A stretch of DNA of 64,000 bases from Thunnus maccoyii (GCF_910596095.1 NC_056536.1:17593291-17657290), one strand, 5' to 3'. Shown: positions 44,027-57,700, numbered from the stretch's first letter. Made by a program: numbers and translations. Notes: generated by a model not told the origin, from the sequence alone.

Positions 44027-47000
44027 ATGGATTCTCCAATACTGGTAATGTATTTGGCAAAAATAATAATTGGACATAGCATACGCGTCATTCAAGCCGT
44101 CAGTTATAACAACATCACAGAATAATGTAATGGTAATTGTTTCTCGGAACGGTCTTCAATGTGGCAGTTTAGCAAGTTAGCGTAAACAGGATGGCTAAGT
44201 AGCTAACGTTAGCTGCTTGTAACATTACATGTTTGTTGGTGATGTGGAAGTATCATGTCCTCCTTTTAATCATATTGTTGACTCTGGTCGGATGGCTTTT
44301 TGACTCTTTCATCTCATGTGTAGCGTCTCCACTGCCGACCCCGGGAGAGTTTGGTGTCACAACTTCAATTTTTTCAGTTGTTGTAAGATTGTTTGGCGAC
44401 TTCACCGATTAGCGCTGACGAGTTCTAATCAACTAACGTTAGTCGGTGCTCAAATGTAACAATACTTGCCTGAAGTAAGATAATGCTTTATGTCTGCTAC
44501 CTTCACAGGAACCATCCTTGTATACTGTCAAAGCAGTTCTCATTCTGGACAACGACGGAGACAGGCTTTATGCCAAGGTATGAATTAAGTTAGGCAATTA
44601 TACATTAAAAAATACCTATGTGAGTAAACTTTTCCTAACCATTTCCTAGCTGAACTTCTTGGCTCTGGACCAACTGCATTAAAGGATAAGTCTGGTGACA
44701 TTATCATTGTCATTGTGGACAAATCCTATGAAAGGACCAAAACCATCAATTAATTGATCCAATAGCAAGTATTGGTTGTAGCCAAAGCCTGGTATAACTT
44801 TATTCCTCTGTGCCACAGACCTATATTGTTGAACCAAACTTTTTAAAAACACATCAATGAGCCATGCCGTCACACTGGGCGACGTGTTCCTTCAGTACCA
44901 TGTAGGGCTGCAACTAATGTAATTTTCATTATTAATTAATCTGTTGATTCTTTTCTTGATTAACTGATTATTTGTTTTGTCTATGAAATTTCAGAAAATG
45001 GTGAAAAATATTGATCACTGTTTCCCAAAGCCCAAAGAGACGTCCTCATATGTCTTGTTTTGTCCCGGGCAACAGTCAATAATCCAAAGATATTTAGTTT
45101 ACAATGATAGTGGACTACACAAATCAACAAATATTAATTTGTATTATATTCATTGGAGACACTGGAACCAGAGAATTTGACTTTTTTTCTTAAAAAAAAT
45201 AATAAAAACAACCGATTATCAAAATATTTGGCGATTTATTTTTTGTCAGACTAATTGATTAATCAACTAATTGACTAATTGTTGCAGCTTTACACTAATG
45301 GTGGTCACTAGTGCACCAAATCCATGGCTGAAAATGATCCCCAAAAATGTACCATTTACTCCTGTTTGAGTAATGTTTGCTAAATGCTATTTTAGGAAAA
45401 TATTGAAAGTATATATTTGTAACCTGACTTTAAAGATCTATGTTTTCATTTGGAATTTATGCGTGTGTGACTGAGTGCCACAGGCAGAGCAGAGAAGTTG
45501 GAAAGTTGGAGAAGTTGAAGACTGACTAACGCACTGGTGGTTTTGGTCTTTTTTAGAATATCACTAGTTGTATCCTGTAGTGGGAGTTCAACCTAGTTTA
45601 AGTGTGCTGTGGGTTATAGATTTACATCAATATAACGTTTTTATTTTAAATCCATCCACAGTATTATGATGATACATACCCGACAGTGAAGGAGCAGAAA
45701 GCATTTGAGAAGAACATATTCAACAAAACACACAGGACGGACAGTAAGAGATGACATTATTACCTCATTAAATGCAACTTTTTCCTCCTCAGTACATTTC
45801 TAACACGCATGGTTGTTTTGTTTGTGCTCTAAGGTGAGATAGCGCTACTCGAGGGCCTCACTGTTGTCTACAAGAGCAACATAGACCTCTTCTTTTATGT
45901 GATTGGAAGTTCACATGAAAATGAGGTAAGCTTAATTAATTAATTCTTTTTAGGCATGAATTGTAGCTCAACTATAATGCGATGAGCAAAGTCACACAAA
46001 TATAAATCTACTAAAAGTGCTCCTACTCACATCTTGTCTCTTATGATGGTTTGAATCATAAGAAACCAAAGAGCAACCTCTGAGTATTGTTATCATACTA
46101 AGTGTAAAACAATATTCTAAAGCCCTAAAACATCAGTACCGTACAGTATTTCAACATATTATTATTGTTTTTTCTGATTCAGGATGACATTTATGTAGAA
46201 AATTGATTTATGTTCAGATCAAAAAGAAACAATGGATCTATTTTTCAAGTTTTTATTTTTTCATAAATTTCTAAATGCCAGATTCAACTTTGAGTTATAG
46301 TGCCCAGTTTAACTAGATACGAGATGTTTTGGCTAGGAGTATCCATTACATAGTAGGGTCCAAAAGTCTGAGACCACTTTCCCCGAATGGGAAAGTGGTC
46401 TCAGACTTTTTTCCCATTCAGAGAATGTGGTCTCAGACTTTTGGAAGCTACTGTATGTACTCTCTTGAGTTGTGCAACAGCGTTGTTTCACATTTCAGAT
46501 TATTTTGGTTTAGTCTTCTTAATATTGTGACATACAGAACATGTGGCTCTAGAATGTAAATTATTATGTTTATCAATGTGAATTAATCTGTATTTTTGAG
46601 TATTACGAATTAGGTGATATTATCCATAATATTATTCTTAATTATATTATTCAATATTATTTATAATCATCTTTTTTAACAGGAGTTGGATGGTAATTAT
46701 GTAATGAATAAAGTAATTTTATGAATTTGACACAGGTCATGTAAATAGCCTATTCCGTTCAGATATTCTGAAGTAGGCCTTATTCTGAATGTAGCATTGT
46801 CTCATTAAGACGTGGGATATGCTGATATTATTCAGGTTTTAGGAGCATTCTTTGGACATGTATACAGTGCATTCTGAATATGTGTCTCAATCGGGTTTTT
46901 ACCACAGTTTGTGACACACGGCCTCTTGTCCGTTTATGGTCAGCTCTATGCGTTGTAAACAAACCAGCTAGCCAACAGTTTGTACGGCTGGGGTAGAGAT

Positions 47001-50000
47001 GTATTCCCAAAAGAAAAGCCCACATTTCTGGTCGGAAGGAGAAACACACCTTTTAAATATTTTGAAAGACTTGGATATCAACAGATTGCTGGATATACGC
47101 AAATATTGCAACGCCAACCTTTTCAAGAAGGTGGTTGAATGAATGAAAGAGGGAGGCTGTGTTCTCATGGTTGGAGAAGTCCACCACCAGCAGAAAGCTT
47201 AAAAAAAAACCCTATTTAGACGCAAAGAAGAAAAGTGGCACAAGCAGCTCCACCCGTTCCACTTTTCTATATTTTGATGTGATAAATAGAGTATGCAGGG
47301 CTGCATGTAAATGTGAATATTTGTGGAACATTCATTTTCATTAGCCATGTGAACTGCTTAGTAGGAATGTTGTCTTTTTCGGAATAAAGGCAAAAACCAG
47401 AATATTTTGTGCATGTAATCTTAGTCAGTGTGGCATGTGCAAAAGTTTGGGAACCCTAAGAGTTCTGAAGTCTCGGCTTCTTTTTGCAAGATCTCATACC
47501 TTAATTAGCTTGTTAAGTTTGAGGCATTGCAACACTAGGAAATGTTCGTTGTTGCCGGTTTTAAAGCTTTACAAATACTCTGACTCTTCAAACCTTGTGC
47601 GAACACTCAGCAACCATGGGTTCCTCTAAGCAGCTGTGTAAGACTCTAAAAATGGAAGTCATTGATACCCACAATGCAGAGGAAGGCTACAAGAAGACCG
47701 CAAAGCGTTGTCAGCTTGCAGATTCCACAGTGCGAAATATAATTAAGAGATGGCAGTTTAGGGGAACTTGCGAGGTCACGATGAGATCTGGAAGACCAAG
47801 ATAACTCTCGGATGCTGGTCAGAAAGGCAAATCAAAACCCCCATTTGACTGCAAAAAACCTGCTGGAAGATTTAGCTGACTCAGGAGTGGTGGTGCACCG
47901 TTCCACCGTGCAGCGATGCTAACACAAACAAGACCTTCGTGGAAGAGTCAGTAGAAGAAAACCTTACCTGTGTCCTCATCATAAAATCCAACGTCAAAGT
48001 ATGCAACGGACCATCTACAAAAGCCTGATGAAACAAGTGCTGTGAACTGATGAAGTTAAAGTTGAACTCTTTGGACATAATCAGCAAACATATGTTTGGA
48101 GACAAAAAAGGAGCAGCATTTAATGAAAAGAACAGCTTGCCAACTGTTAAGCATGGGGGTGGATCTATCCTGCTTTGGGGTTATGTTGCAGTCAGTGGCA
48201 CAGGAAACATTGCATGGGTGGAAGGAAGAATGGATTCCGCTAAAGTCCAGCAAATTCTGGAGGCAAACATCCCACTGTCTGTAAAAAAGCTGAAGCTGAA
48301 AAGAGGATGGCTTCTACAACAGAATAATGATCCTAAATCCATGAAATCCACCAGTGACTACCTCAAGAGATGCAAGCTGGAGGTTATCCATCACAGTTCC
48401 CTTACTGAAACATAATTAAAAATCTGTAGGTAGATCTTAGAAGAGCTGTGCATGCGAGACGGACCAAGAATATTGCAGAACTAAAAGCCTTTTGCAATGA
48501 AGAATGGAAGAAAATCCCAAATACAAGAACTGAAAGACTTTTAGCTGGGTCCAAAAAGCGTTTGCAAGCTGTGATATCTGCCAGAGGGGTGTTACGAAGT
48601 ACTGACTATGTGGGGTGCCTGATCTTTTACCCAAAGTTTTGCACAATGTTTTTATTCTTTTAGTTTTGTTCAATGTATGACATAAAAAGTAACTATACAT
48701 TAATGTTTGCTGAAAATATTGTGTTTTATGCTCCATATCACAGAGAGGCTGTGTGTTTACATCTTTTCTATTAAAAAAAATCACCAAAATATTTTATTTG
48801 TCAAGGGTGCCCAAACTTCAGCATACAACTGTACCAAGTAAATATAAATTGGAAGATTGTGTGCCTTAAGGTCTATAGAAAAATTGAGAACAACATAAGA
48901 AGTGATTCCACACATGTTATTTCTTGAGTGATTTTTGTTGTTGTTGTTTTTTCTCCCCATATAAAAACACTTTGGACTCATTAGACATGAACAAATTCTA
49001 ATATAATCTTTTATTCTCTACAGCTTATGCTTATGGCAGTTCTAAATTGCCTCTTTGATTCTCTCAGTCAGATGTTGAGGTATGTTTCTACAGTGTTTAT
49101 TTTGCAAAACCTTTATTTCTACAAATCTTTTTCTGATGACTACAAAGTTAAGCTTTTTTTTCTCCTCACACTGCAGAAAAAATGTTGAGAGGAGAGCTTT
49201 GTTGGAGAATATGGAGGGGCTCTTCCTTGCTGTGGATGAAATTGTAGATGGAGGGTGAGTACAAATTGCGCAGCTTGAATCTTTTGATGCTAAGTCCTGT
49301 CTTGTTTAAATGACTGCAGTATTAGTGTAGCATTACTGATCATTGCTCTGCCTCTTTGCTGCCTCCTGCAGGGTGATCCTAGAGAGTGACCCGCAACAAG
49401 TTGTGCATCGTGTGGCTCTCAGAGTAAGCTCCTCTCCTCTCAGAAATATTTTGATATAGTTTGATGTCATCTCAACTGCTAACGTAACATAATTGTACTT
49501 GTAGGGTGATGATGTGCCTTTGACCGAGCAGACCGTCACCCAGGTGAGAAAAACATCCCTGCCTTTCTCTTCTCTCTGCTATAAAGTTTAAAAGCTCCAT
49601 TAGTTTATTGACTGTTAAAATACATTACTTCAGAATCTATTAATATGATATGAATAATATAATAAAGGGCATTATTATAGCCTCATTCTCCTCCATTCCT
49701 ACTTTATCACTCACTTCTTGGTTGTCATATATTGCATTGTCTTCTGTGTATGACAGTGTACATGGTTACTGATTATTCAGTGGTAGGTAGCCAACAGTGG
49801 TTCCTGTCTTTTAGTTCTTACATGAGTCTGCCTGTGTGTGAGCTCCTCTTGATTAATGTTGTCATTTAAGAGGCCTGAGACTGGCTACCGCCATCCCTCC
49901 TCTGGCTGTGATTAATGACTAACCCCCGATCCCCATACTTTATGGTTATGATTCGGCTTTCATTCAGCGAATTAAGATGATTAATTAGATCTTGCATATT

Positions 50001-50091
50001 TATCTGTTATCACTTGTTGGTTAAAACTAGTTTCCCTCCACAGGTTCTTCAGTCTGCCAAAGAACAAATCAAGTGGTCGCTTCTACGATAG
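44027..50091 (+). CDS. copz1: Coatomer subunit zeta-1
   Basis: The small zeta subunit of the COPI coat, which buds retrograde vesicles at the Golgi. Nine coding exons give 177 residues, the same length as human COPZ1: 44027-44044, 44509-44577, 45662-45743, 45834-45925, 49024-49079, 49177-49254, 49372-49423, 49505-49543 and 50044-50091. All introns are GT-AG and phases agree. The protein is an adaptin-small-chain-like longin fold: it opens with [20 protein letters not shown], has [17 protein letters not shown] in the middle and ends in EQIKWSLLR. It differs from human at only about fifteen positions, mostly at the N-terminus (MDSPIL). Intron 4 (45926-49023) is swollen by a Tc1-like element and a hairpin repeat. 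AATAAA is at 50671-50676. The only alternative is copz2, which usually has an N-terminal extension not present here. Confidence 0.96.
44904..45292. mobile_element. GCTGCAA-ended MITE-like repeat, copy 3
   Basis: It lies in copz1 intron 2. It begins AGGGCTGCAACTAATG and ends AATTGTTGCAGCTTTA. The interior has the phrase AAATTTCAGAAAATGGTGAAAA and alternating TTGATTAAT words. It is the same family as the copies in hnrnpa1 and upstream of nfe2. Confidence 0.75.
46345..46455. mobile_element. Short hairpin repeat
   Basis: The phrase GTCTGAGACCACTTTCCC is followed after a few bases by its inverse, GGGAAAGTGGTCTCAGAC, and then a partial third copy (GTGGTCTCAGACTTTTGGA). The outer TCCAAAAGTCTGAG and CTCAGACTTTTGGA pair. 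It sits in copz1 intron 4 and looks like a miniature transposon. Confidence 0.8.
47424..48833 (+). mobile_element. Degenerate Tc1/mariner transposon
   Basis: About 1.4 kb inserted in copz1 intron 4. Imperfect terminal repeats are seen: on the left AAAAGTTTGGGAACCCT (47441-47457), on the right the inverse of AAGTTTGGGCACCCTTG (48803-48819). Between them is a broken transposase. It ends in ACAACTGTA, consistent with the TA target used by this superfamily. Confidence 0.85.
47594..48600 (+). pseudogene. Tc1-like transposase pseudogene
   Basis: The N-terminal part (47631-47804) reads as a helix-turn-helix DNA-binding domain with [11 protein letters not shown] and a GRPR AT-hook-like end. The catalytic part resumes in a different frame near 48050 with [19 protein letters not shown] and [10 protein letters not shown] motifs, then NNDPK. 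A stop at 47802-47804, a frame change before 48050 and a stop at 48413 break it. The DDE-type catalytic triad can only be partly followed. It is inactive. Confidence 0.85.
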
Positions 50092-50670
50092 AGTCACCCT
50101 TCTACCAGTCTACCAGTGAGCCGCTGTACAGCCCAGTCTTCATGGCACTGATCCACATACTCCTCTTCCTATGATTTCCACTCCTTCAATCAAAGCTGTG
50201 AGGAGTACCACTGGCTGAGTCAGTCACACTCCCAGGACTACTGCTTGACAAAATTTCATTTTTCTATTTTTTTTTCTTTATCCTTGTTGCACAGGCTTGC
50301 ATTGTATGACATAATCAACAGGAGGAAAAGATATGGTGTACATTCCATACCAGGGCTGGCCTGTTTTGTTTGTTTGTTTCTTAATTACAGAATCCGGGTG
50401 TTTATTAAACCAGCATATCTCTATAAACATTGACAAACTTAGCATGTGACAACATTCCATTGTCTCTAGGAGCAAGAATTTTATCTGTTTGACAGCATCC
50501 TGCCGTCTCCTCCAGATTACTGTACAAAGTATTGAAGCACTATAACTCATTTAATTTACATGAATATTGTGGTTATAAAATGTACAATTAGTACTGTAAT
50601 CATACCACTGATTGCAGAGTTATGTTTTGCATTTATTTTGTCCGGGGACCTTTCATCATCAGATACTTTT

Positions 50671-50676
50671 AATAAA
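50671..50676 (+). terminator. copz1: copz1 poly(A) signal
   Basis: AATAAA, 580 bases after the copz1 stop codon, followed by a TG/T-rich stretch (ATGTTTGTTG). Confidence 0.75.
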
Positions 50677-52488
50677 TGTTTGTTGACACTGGTATGTGAA
50701 CTGCTGTGGTACTATCTAACACTGTATGCCGTAAATGTTGTACTCCCAACAAACATTGGTTTGTTCATGATTGTTTTATGCATGTCACACATAGTGTTAT
50801 AGTTATTAACTATAGACTAGCTTTCATGGTGTTGACATGACTTGCCATAAGTTATTATGTGCAAATTTAGCAGGCTTTCAAGAGCTAGTGATTCCTCATT
50901 TCAGAGCTTACATGCTGGGTGTTCTTTGTCCCTGATGACCTCAGCAGGAGCCAGAGACACAAGAGCAAGGGCTCCATCTCCTGGTGTCTGCATCACAGTG
51001 CAAGACTGGGGTACACAAATATTCAAGACATGAGGGTAGAGAGGGGAGGAGACTCATTCATGCAGCTACACAGAACTGTGACATACAGATAAGTTTTATG
51101 GAGTCATACTTGATTCATTTCTACTCTGTAGAGAGCCAGTGTGCATCATGAATTGTGTGCTTTCATGTATGCACCCCCACCTTTACACGGTAACCTCATA
51201 AACTCATTTTAATGCAAATGAAGGATACACTTCAGAGGAAAATGGATGTGAGAATAGGCACTACATCATGCTGGTACCAGGTGCCTATTACAGGAGATGA
51301 AATGATGTATCTGCACTCTTCCATCTAGGCATCCCCATATGTTCTCATGCAGATCACTTGAAGATATTTTTTTCTTGCAGAGATTTGTGCTGGTTGCACA
51401 GCAATCAGATCCAACCATGCCTAATTTAAACCAGAGTAGGTAGCAGGTTGTGTTACAGCTCAGGTCTCCTTCCTTGTCCTTAAAATCAGACACCTCATCC
51501 CTGGAACTACTGTACTTGGCATGTTGTGACATGTCTGTTGGCCAAAGTCAAAAGCCATTTAGCTACAATTTATATCCTTTGCATTACTTGGCATCTATGA
51601 TGAGTTTGCCAATTCTTTAAAGTTTCTTTCTCTTATCTATACCTAGTCATTTGGCTTAGACATCAAAGTAAGAAGCAGATGAAGCGAGGCAATACTCTTC
51701 ATGTAGAGTTGTCTATGGCCTGGAGCAGTTAGTAGAGAGGATCACACACATTAGTGGTTATGTCGGAATGCAGAGGGTAAATTTGAGCATTTCACGCATC
51801 ATTTGCCCTACGGAAAGTCAGTGAAATGTCTGATTGGAGCTGCTTATCTCAATCACAAACATTGGAATATAAAAATCAGCATAAAGAAAGCTTGCTGTTT
51901 AATTCTCACTGGTTTTACTGTTGTCTGGAACATTGCCCTGGATGTACTTTCTATTGATGATACAATAGAAAGTATAATTACATTTTTGTATGTCATGTAT
52001 AAATGTATAAATGCCTGAAAATTTAGAAAATAGAGCTAGACCAATAAATTAGCGAGGCTTATATATCGTTATTAGCTTATTGCAGATACATTGATATTAG
52101 TGTAAACTGTATGCTGGCTGATAAGGAACAACAAAATTGCAGTACAGAACTGCCAGACTATGTTTGAAGTAATTTAGAAACAGGATCTCCATTACATAGT
52201 TTGTCCATCAGAGAGCAAAGTTTGTTTTTATTCTGTAAAATGTTTGTTGGTCACAATTCTTTAAAAAAAAAAAAAAAAAAAAATCTAAGGGATCCGTTCG
52301 ACATTGTTTGTGTTAAAAAAATTAGTATCAGCTGATTTATCTTGATCATAGTTTTGAAACCTTCAGTATTGGCCCCAAAAATCCAGTATCGGTCAGGTGA
52401 TAATAAGAACAATGTTCCTTGCATGTTGTGTATCAATCACAGTTAACCGGTGGCAGATAACAGTTGATACATACTAAGCCAACAGGAT

Positions 52489-52511
52489 GTGTGTGTGTGT
52501 GTGTGTGTGTG
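52489..52511 (+). repeat. (TG)n microsatellite
   Basis: A perfect GT run of about 23 bases. Confidence 0.93.
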
Positions 52512-53214
52512 ATTGCGCCTGGATGCACACATGAGGGTTGATGTTGTCACAGAAAGGAGTATAGTCAATGAAACTGTTATTGGCTCTGACCTGTGGATAT
52601 ATTGTCTTGGCTTTGCTCCAGTTTGATTCAGCCCTTGAATCTGTGGCCCTTTATAGCTGCAGAGATAGCATGAATGGAGGCTATGTTGGTGCTACTTGCT
52701 AAGTGTTTTACTGGAGAAAGAGCAGTAAGAAGGGAAAGGTAATCATTATAAATGGACTCCATTATCACACCAGTTTACTGTTATCGCACCAGTTTGCTGG
52801 TATAATGAGGACAGTCTCTGTGTCTGTGTGTGGTTTCAGTGAGAGGGGGATGTAACATGAAGGTTAAAGAGGACGAGGTTAGCAGAAGGAGGCAGCAGTA
52901 AATGTGATTAGATGAGATCCTGGCGAGGGCACACCAGGGAAGAGATGGGGTTAAAACAGATCCCACCCCAGGTGCCTGTCCAGACCCTCACTTTTAATCT
53001 AGATGCCCTACAGCACCATTGGGAGCTCAGTGACTCGTTTTCATCCGCTAATTACAGTTGCACCATCATAAAAACCAGTGAGGTAATTTATATTAATTAT
53101 ACAAGAATGAGTATAACAGTTTGAAACGCCATGTTTTGACATGCTGTACATAACATGCAGTAAAATTGTCAGAGACGTGTGGGCTAGAGCCTTGTAATTG
53201 ATCGATGCATGCAC

Positions 53215-53247
<33 letters not shown>
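53215..53247 (+). repeat. (TG)n microsatellite
   Basis: A perfect TG run of about 33 bases. Confidence 0.95.
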
Positions 53248-53249
<2 letters not shown>

Positions 53250-54675
53250 TGGACTGTGTGAATTAGAGTCAATAAATTATCATCATCTGTAAGCTTACAG
53301 AGTCTTTATGTCATAGTCAATGGGCCTGAGCAGCCATCCAATGGCTTGCCCTGCTAAAGAGAAAACACTGGGGAAAACAATGACAGTATGTTGGATCCAA
53401 TACGGTAAACATATTAAAGGAAGTGCTGTTATATTGTCTGAGCAGGACAAAGGGCAAGACCCACATGATATTTAATGACCCACTGTATTAAAATTAACAA
53501 GGCTATTTTGCCCCTACTGCATTCACATTTCCATCCAGTAGATAATGCTAACATCAACACAAAGACATCAACATACGTTTTTGTATTGGAAGGAAATCAG
53601 CTCTTTGATTGTTTATTAATGAGCTGCAGTCACTGAGTTTTAAAAATAAACTAAACCGATATCAAATCTACAGAATCATTGTAAACATAGCTTTTTAAAA
53701 TAGGTCATTAAAGGCTGCTCCAAGCGCATGTGGTTGTGTGTTTGTGTACATGTGTGCAGCCACAGAGGAGGAGGTATGCGCCCAGGCCTGCTCGCTCTGC
53801 CTCTGCAGCATCTCGGCAGCCTGACGTGGTTTATGGCCCCAGTTGCCCTCTCTGGGTCTGTTTATGGATTCCCATAGAATAGAGAATCATGGCCACTCCA
53901 GGAAAAGCCGGCCAAAAACAACACCTTCACCATTGCACTCTTGCCTGCCTTTGCCATAATTCATCACGCTGTTTATCTTTTTGAAGGAAAAAAAAAAAAG
54001 TATTCATAGTAATGACATGAGATGACTGTAAATTCTGATGCTAATGTTTAATTTTTTTGTTGATGTAAGATAAAAATGTCACCACAAATGTGGCTGGTTT
54101 ATTGGACGTCGTTACAGGTTGGTGAAAAAATTGCGGGCTTTGTTAAGGGTAAGCTGTTTTCTTTGGGTTGGAATAGCATTGCCTTTGCAAGACCAGTTAT
54201 TTTATGATACTTATAGGATTTATCACATGAAAATGTTCAACTTTGATAGGATAATCAAAGTGCTCCACCAAGGGCATTGTTAATCGAGGAAATATTCTAC
54301 CTGATGTGTTTTCCCTCTGCTATTTTCCCCTCAGTTCCTTTGTGCCAGTGCAGTCCATTACTCTTAACTGAAAGCATGCTTCAGAACAGTGATAGTGGAT
54401 GCACGCTGGATGTGAAAATACTCTGTTCAAAAGCTGGCTCTGCTTAGATGGAGCAGAGCCATGTTATGTTTTCTTTGTGGTTAAGTGGCAAAACAAAATC
54501 CTCAAGACTAGCTGTTCAGGTTTTGTTGTGCCGCAGGGGCAAGTCTATCTTCCTGTGAAGCTGCACAACTGGGGCACATCTGGTTAGTGGATGGGCTCGA
54601 CTGAACCCAAGGCTTCCCCTCCTACAGACCCTCAAGGACAGACTCTAATCCTGAGGGCAGCGTGTAGCCGGGCGC

Positions 54676-54702
54676 CTGCTGCTGCTGCTGCTGCTGCTGC
54701 TG
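54676..54702 (+). repeat. (CTG)9 trinucleotide repeat
   Basis: Nine CTG units in a GC-rich context. The frame through it would encode a short alanine run, but no gene structure surrounds it. Confidence 0.93.
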
Positions 54703-57700
54703 AGGGTGCTGTGTCATGGCAGTCAGAGGTTACTGTGTTACCGCTGTTATCAGTCAACACTAAGTTTTGGTCTAGCAATGATGCAAAAGAGCACTAAAGA
54801 AAGGCCATCAGTCATTTTCACTGTAGACAGTCAACATAAGACACAGCCTTGCTGGCCGTAAAGCTTTATGAGTGTTTCTCCTTGTGTTATTCAACTCCCA
54901 CTGCATCCATCAGGGAAACATACAGCCTGTTTCAGCTTTTTTTCTGGCCATGTTTAGTCTTGTTTTGCGTGAAAAAATTCCTGCACATGTCTTCCACTAT
55001 TTTTTTACTGAATGCGAGTATGTATTTTCATAGCGCTGCCAAAGAATGTAAGGAAAAGCATTCTCTGTGGCATACCCCTGAACCCTCAGTTTGTTCCCTC
55101 CTCCCTCTGTCATCCACTCTTTCTCACTTTCTCCCCTCCCTCCCCGTGGATTCCCCAACCACACCACAACACCCTTAACAGACTCGGCCCTGACAGATTT
55201 ACTGCCATCGTCTTTCCATTGGCCGCCAGCGTGACAGCTGAGATTTAATGCTGCCTTCTCATTGGCCAAGGTTTGACAGGTTAATTTATGGGCGCACTGT
55301 GATTTGATGCCTCCTGCCTTTGAAGTGAGTTACAGCTCTGTCGCTTATAGGACACAGAAACGGTGTCAGGTTGCAATCGTAAAATCTTATCCCTGAAGGG
55401 AGGTGGCACTGGAGTGCAATAGTCCTAACGTCATGAGAGGAGAAGAGACCTTCTTGTGAGCACAGAGAAATGTGTGATAGGAGAAAATGCTTGGTGTCTT
55501 TCCAAAAAATACTTTAAATAGTTCACAAAATATTCTGATAATGTCAGAGAAAGAAGTCCGACTGTGCTTATGAATGCATCCAGTCACACATACCATCTTC
55601 CTGCTTCTGATTTGAGGTTTTTTTTCTACCTGAGTGCATTTGTCTAAGCCATTGTCTTTCTCCTCTCATTCCACATCTCTCATGATCAGCAGGTTTTTGT
55701 TTGACCTGGGGGTCAGACGATCCTAAATGAGTAAATCACCATATAGCATAGCTGATCAACAGCAGCAAACTGTCAATGTCACTTTGGCGTCTGAATACTG
55801 TATCTGCTCTCCGCAGCCCCAGTGTTCGTGCAACGCTATCATCTATCTGCAGCCTATCTCTTCATCAGCCTGACAGTCTATCCTGACAAGATCAAGAAGA
55901 GCGAGAATGTGGCCCCGTAACAGCCTTGACCCATGGAAATATTTAAGGGTAAATAGCATGGCTGCCCCTGCCCTGTCTATCAACCTCTAGTGAATTCATG
56001 CACCGTTTCCCTTGGATATCAAATCCCTCTCTTTACTCTTTCACGTCACACGTGAGGTCATCTGCTCCAGTGGAAAACTGTCAGAAAATAAAGAAACAGA
56101 GAGGAAAGCCCTGGACTTGCCTTGTCAAGTGGGATTGCATAATTTCATAAGAGACCTTCTCGTGAACTTGATAAGTTGGGGTTACACAGCATGCCCTCTG
56201 ACAATGTGCCCCGTAAGAAAAATATTACAGGTTTTACATCTTAAAGAGACATGATCCCTCTGAACTCAGAGGAATGATGGATAGTTTGGCGGTGTGTTAG
56301 AAGAGGCTGAGACAAACATACCTGTATAGAGTTAACTGTTTCAATGAGGCCTTTTCTATGGACACGGTGCTCTGTTTGTGTGCTTGTGTTTTTGCTATTC
56401 TGCTCTTTGTAGTATGAATATTCTTCAGTATATACTGCAATTATGGTTCTTTTTGTTTGTTACTGCTTTTAGCACTATTCCTGCAGTTTTGAGGTCATGG
56501 AAAAATCTGTCTTATTGACTCATACTAGAGAGTAAATTGATGGTTACATTTTTACTTCTCCTTATTTTTGTTAAGTGTGTTTCTATCCTATAGAACTGAT
56601 TCATAGAGATGAGGATTTCCTAGATACAGTAAATAACTTCCCACAGTGCAGTGAACATCCAGCACCTCTGAAGCCCAAAATGTTGACTCATCATATTATG
56701 ATTCTAAACACTGATTTAAAAATGGCTGAGTCTGTTCAAACGGTTCTACAAAGACACAGGTGTGAGAATCTACTCATCAGCTGATTATTGACATACGTCT
56801 GATTATCCCCTATCTTTACATGGTCGGGTGAAACTACAAATAAAGCCACAGATTTGCTCAGCTCAGCTGTAGATTTGTTTGCAATAACAACCATGTGGTG
56901 TCAGTGACAAGGCCTGTATAATCCTGCAGTCGATGATAATGAATCATCCTAAGATACTGCATACACGTAAAACTTTAACAGCATTGTTTTCTCGCCTACC
57001 ATAAATGATGAGAAAGTCCTCATGAAATTGCTATATTGCCCCTTTCAGGACACTATAAGATGTCAGAGTGACCTGCAAGATTAGAGGAAGGCAAAACTGT
57101 GAAGCTGGCGCTCACACTCAGGGACCCATGTTGTGGCTGGTTGGCTGTTCCCTACAAAAGCGTCTTAGTCCAAACGTGTCCCAACAAGCTGTAGATTAAT
57201 AGGGTGGCGTAAGGCCAAGGCATGTTAATGTATCTGTCGAGGCTAAACGCACTTCAGTTGGAAAGTGATTTTTACAGACTCGACAGGGCGCCGGGGCGTC
57301 CATCCTGTCAAGGGGAATGTGGATGACTGTTTGGCTGAATAAATCTCCGCAGCAAGGTCCTGCACAGCTGAACTTGATCCTCGGTAATACATCTGCATAC
57401 TGGGAACACTTAGCAAAGGTGTGGAACGCGGTGCAGGATGCCTTCATACAAACATAGCAACAACAACATTGTTCTCGTTGCAGCAGATGATTCAGTGACT
57501 TGAACTGAGGTTGTACAATCTGTCCTTGATTTACAAGTTACACTTTACCATCAATATCAGCAACCTCACTGCACTCAGTCTTGCTGGTCTCGTGCTGATT
57601 GGAAACTCAAACCTAATGTGGGTAATAGACCTTTTTCACAGCAGATATTCTAACTCGTCATAGTAGTAAAACACAGGTGTTACTAACTTTAACAATGACT

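Noticed and set aside
44045..44508. Search for the mir-148b hairpin in copz1 intron 1
   Set aside because: No mature-like TCAGTGCATCA or complementary arm was seen on reading the intron.
54591..54797. Frame with an alanine run through the CTG repeat
   Set aside because: The frame is short, has no flanking exons, and the repeat alone explains the alanines.
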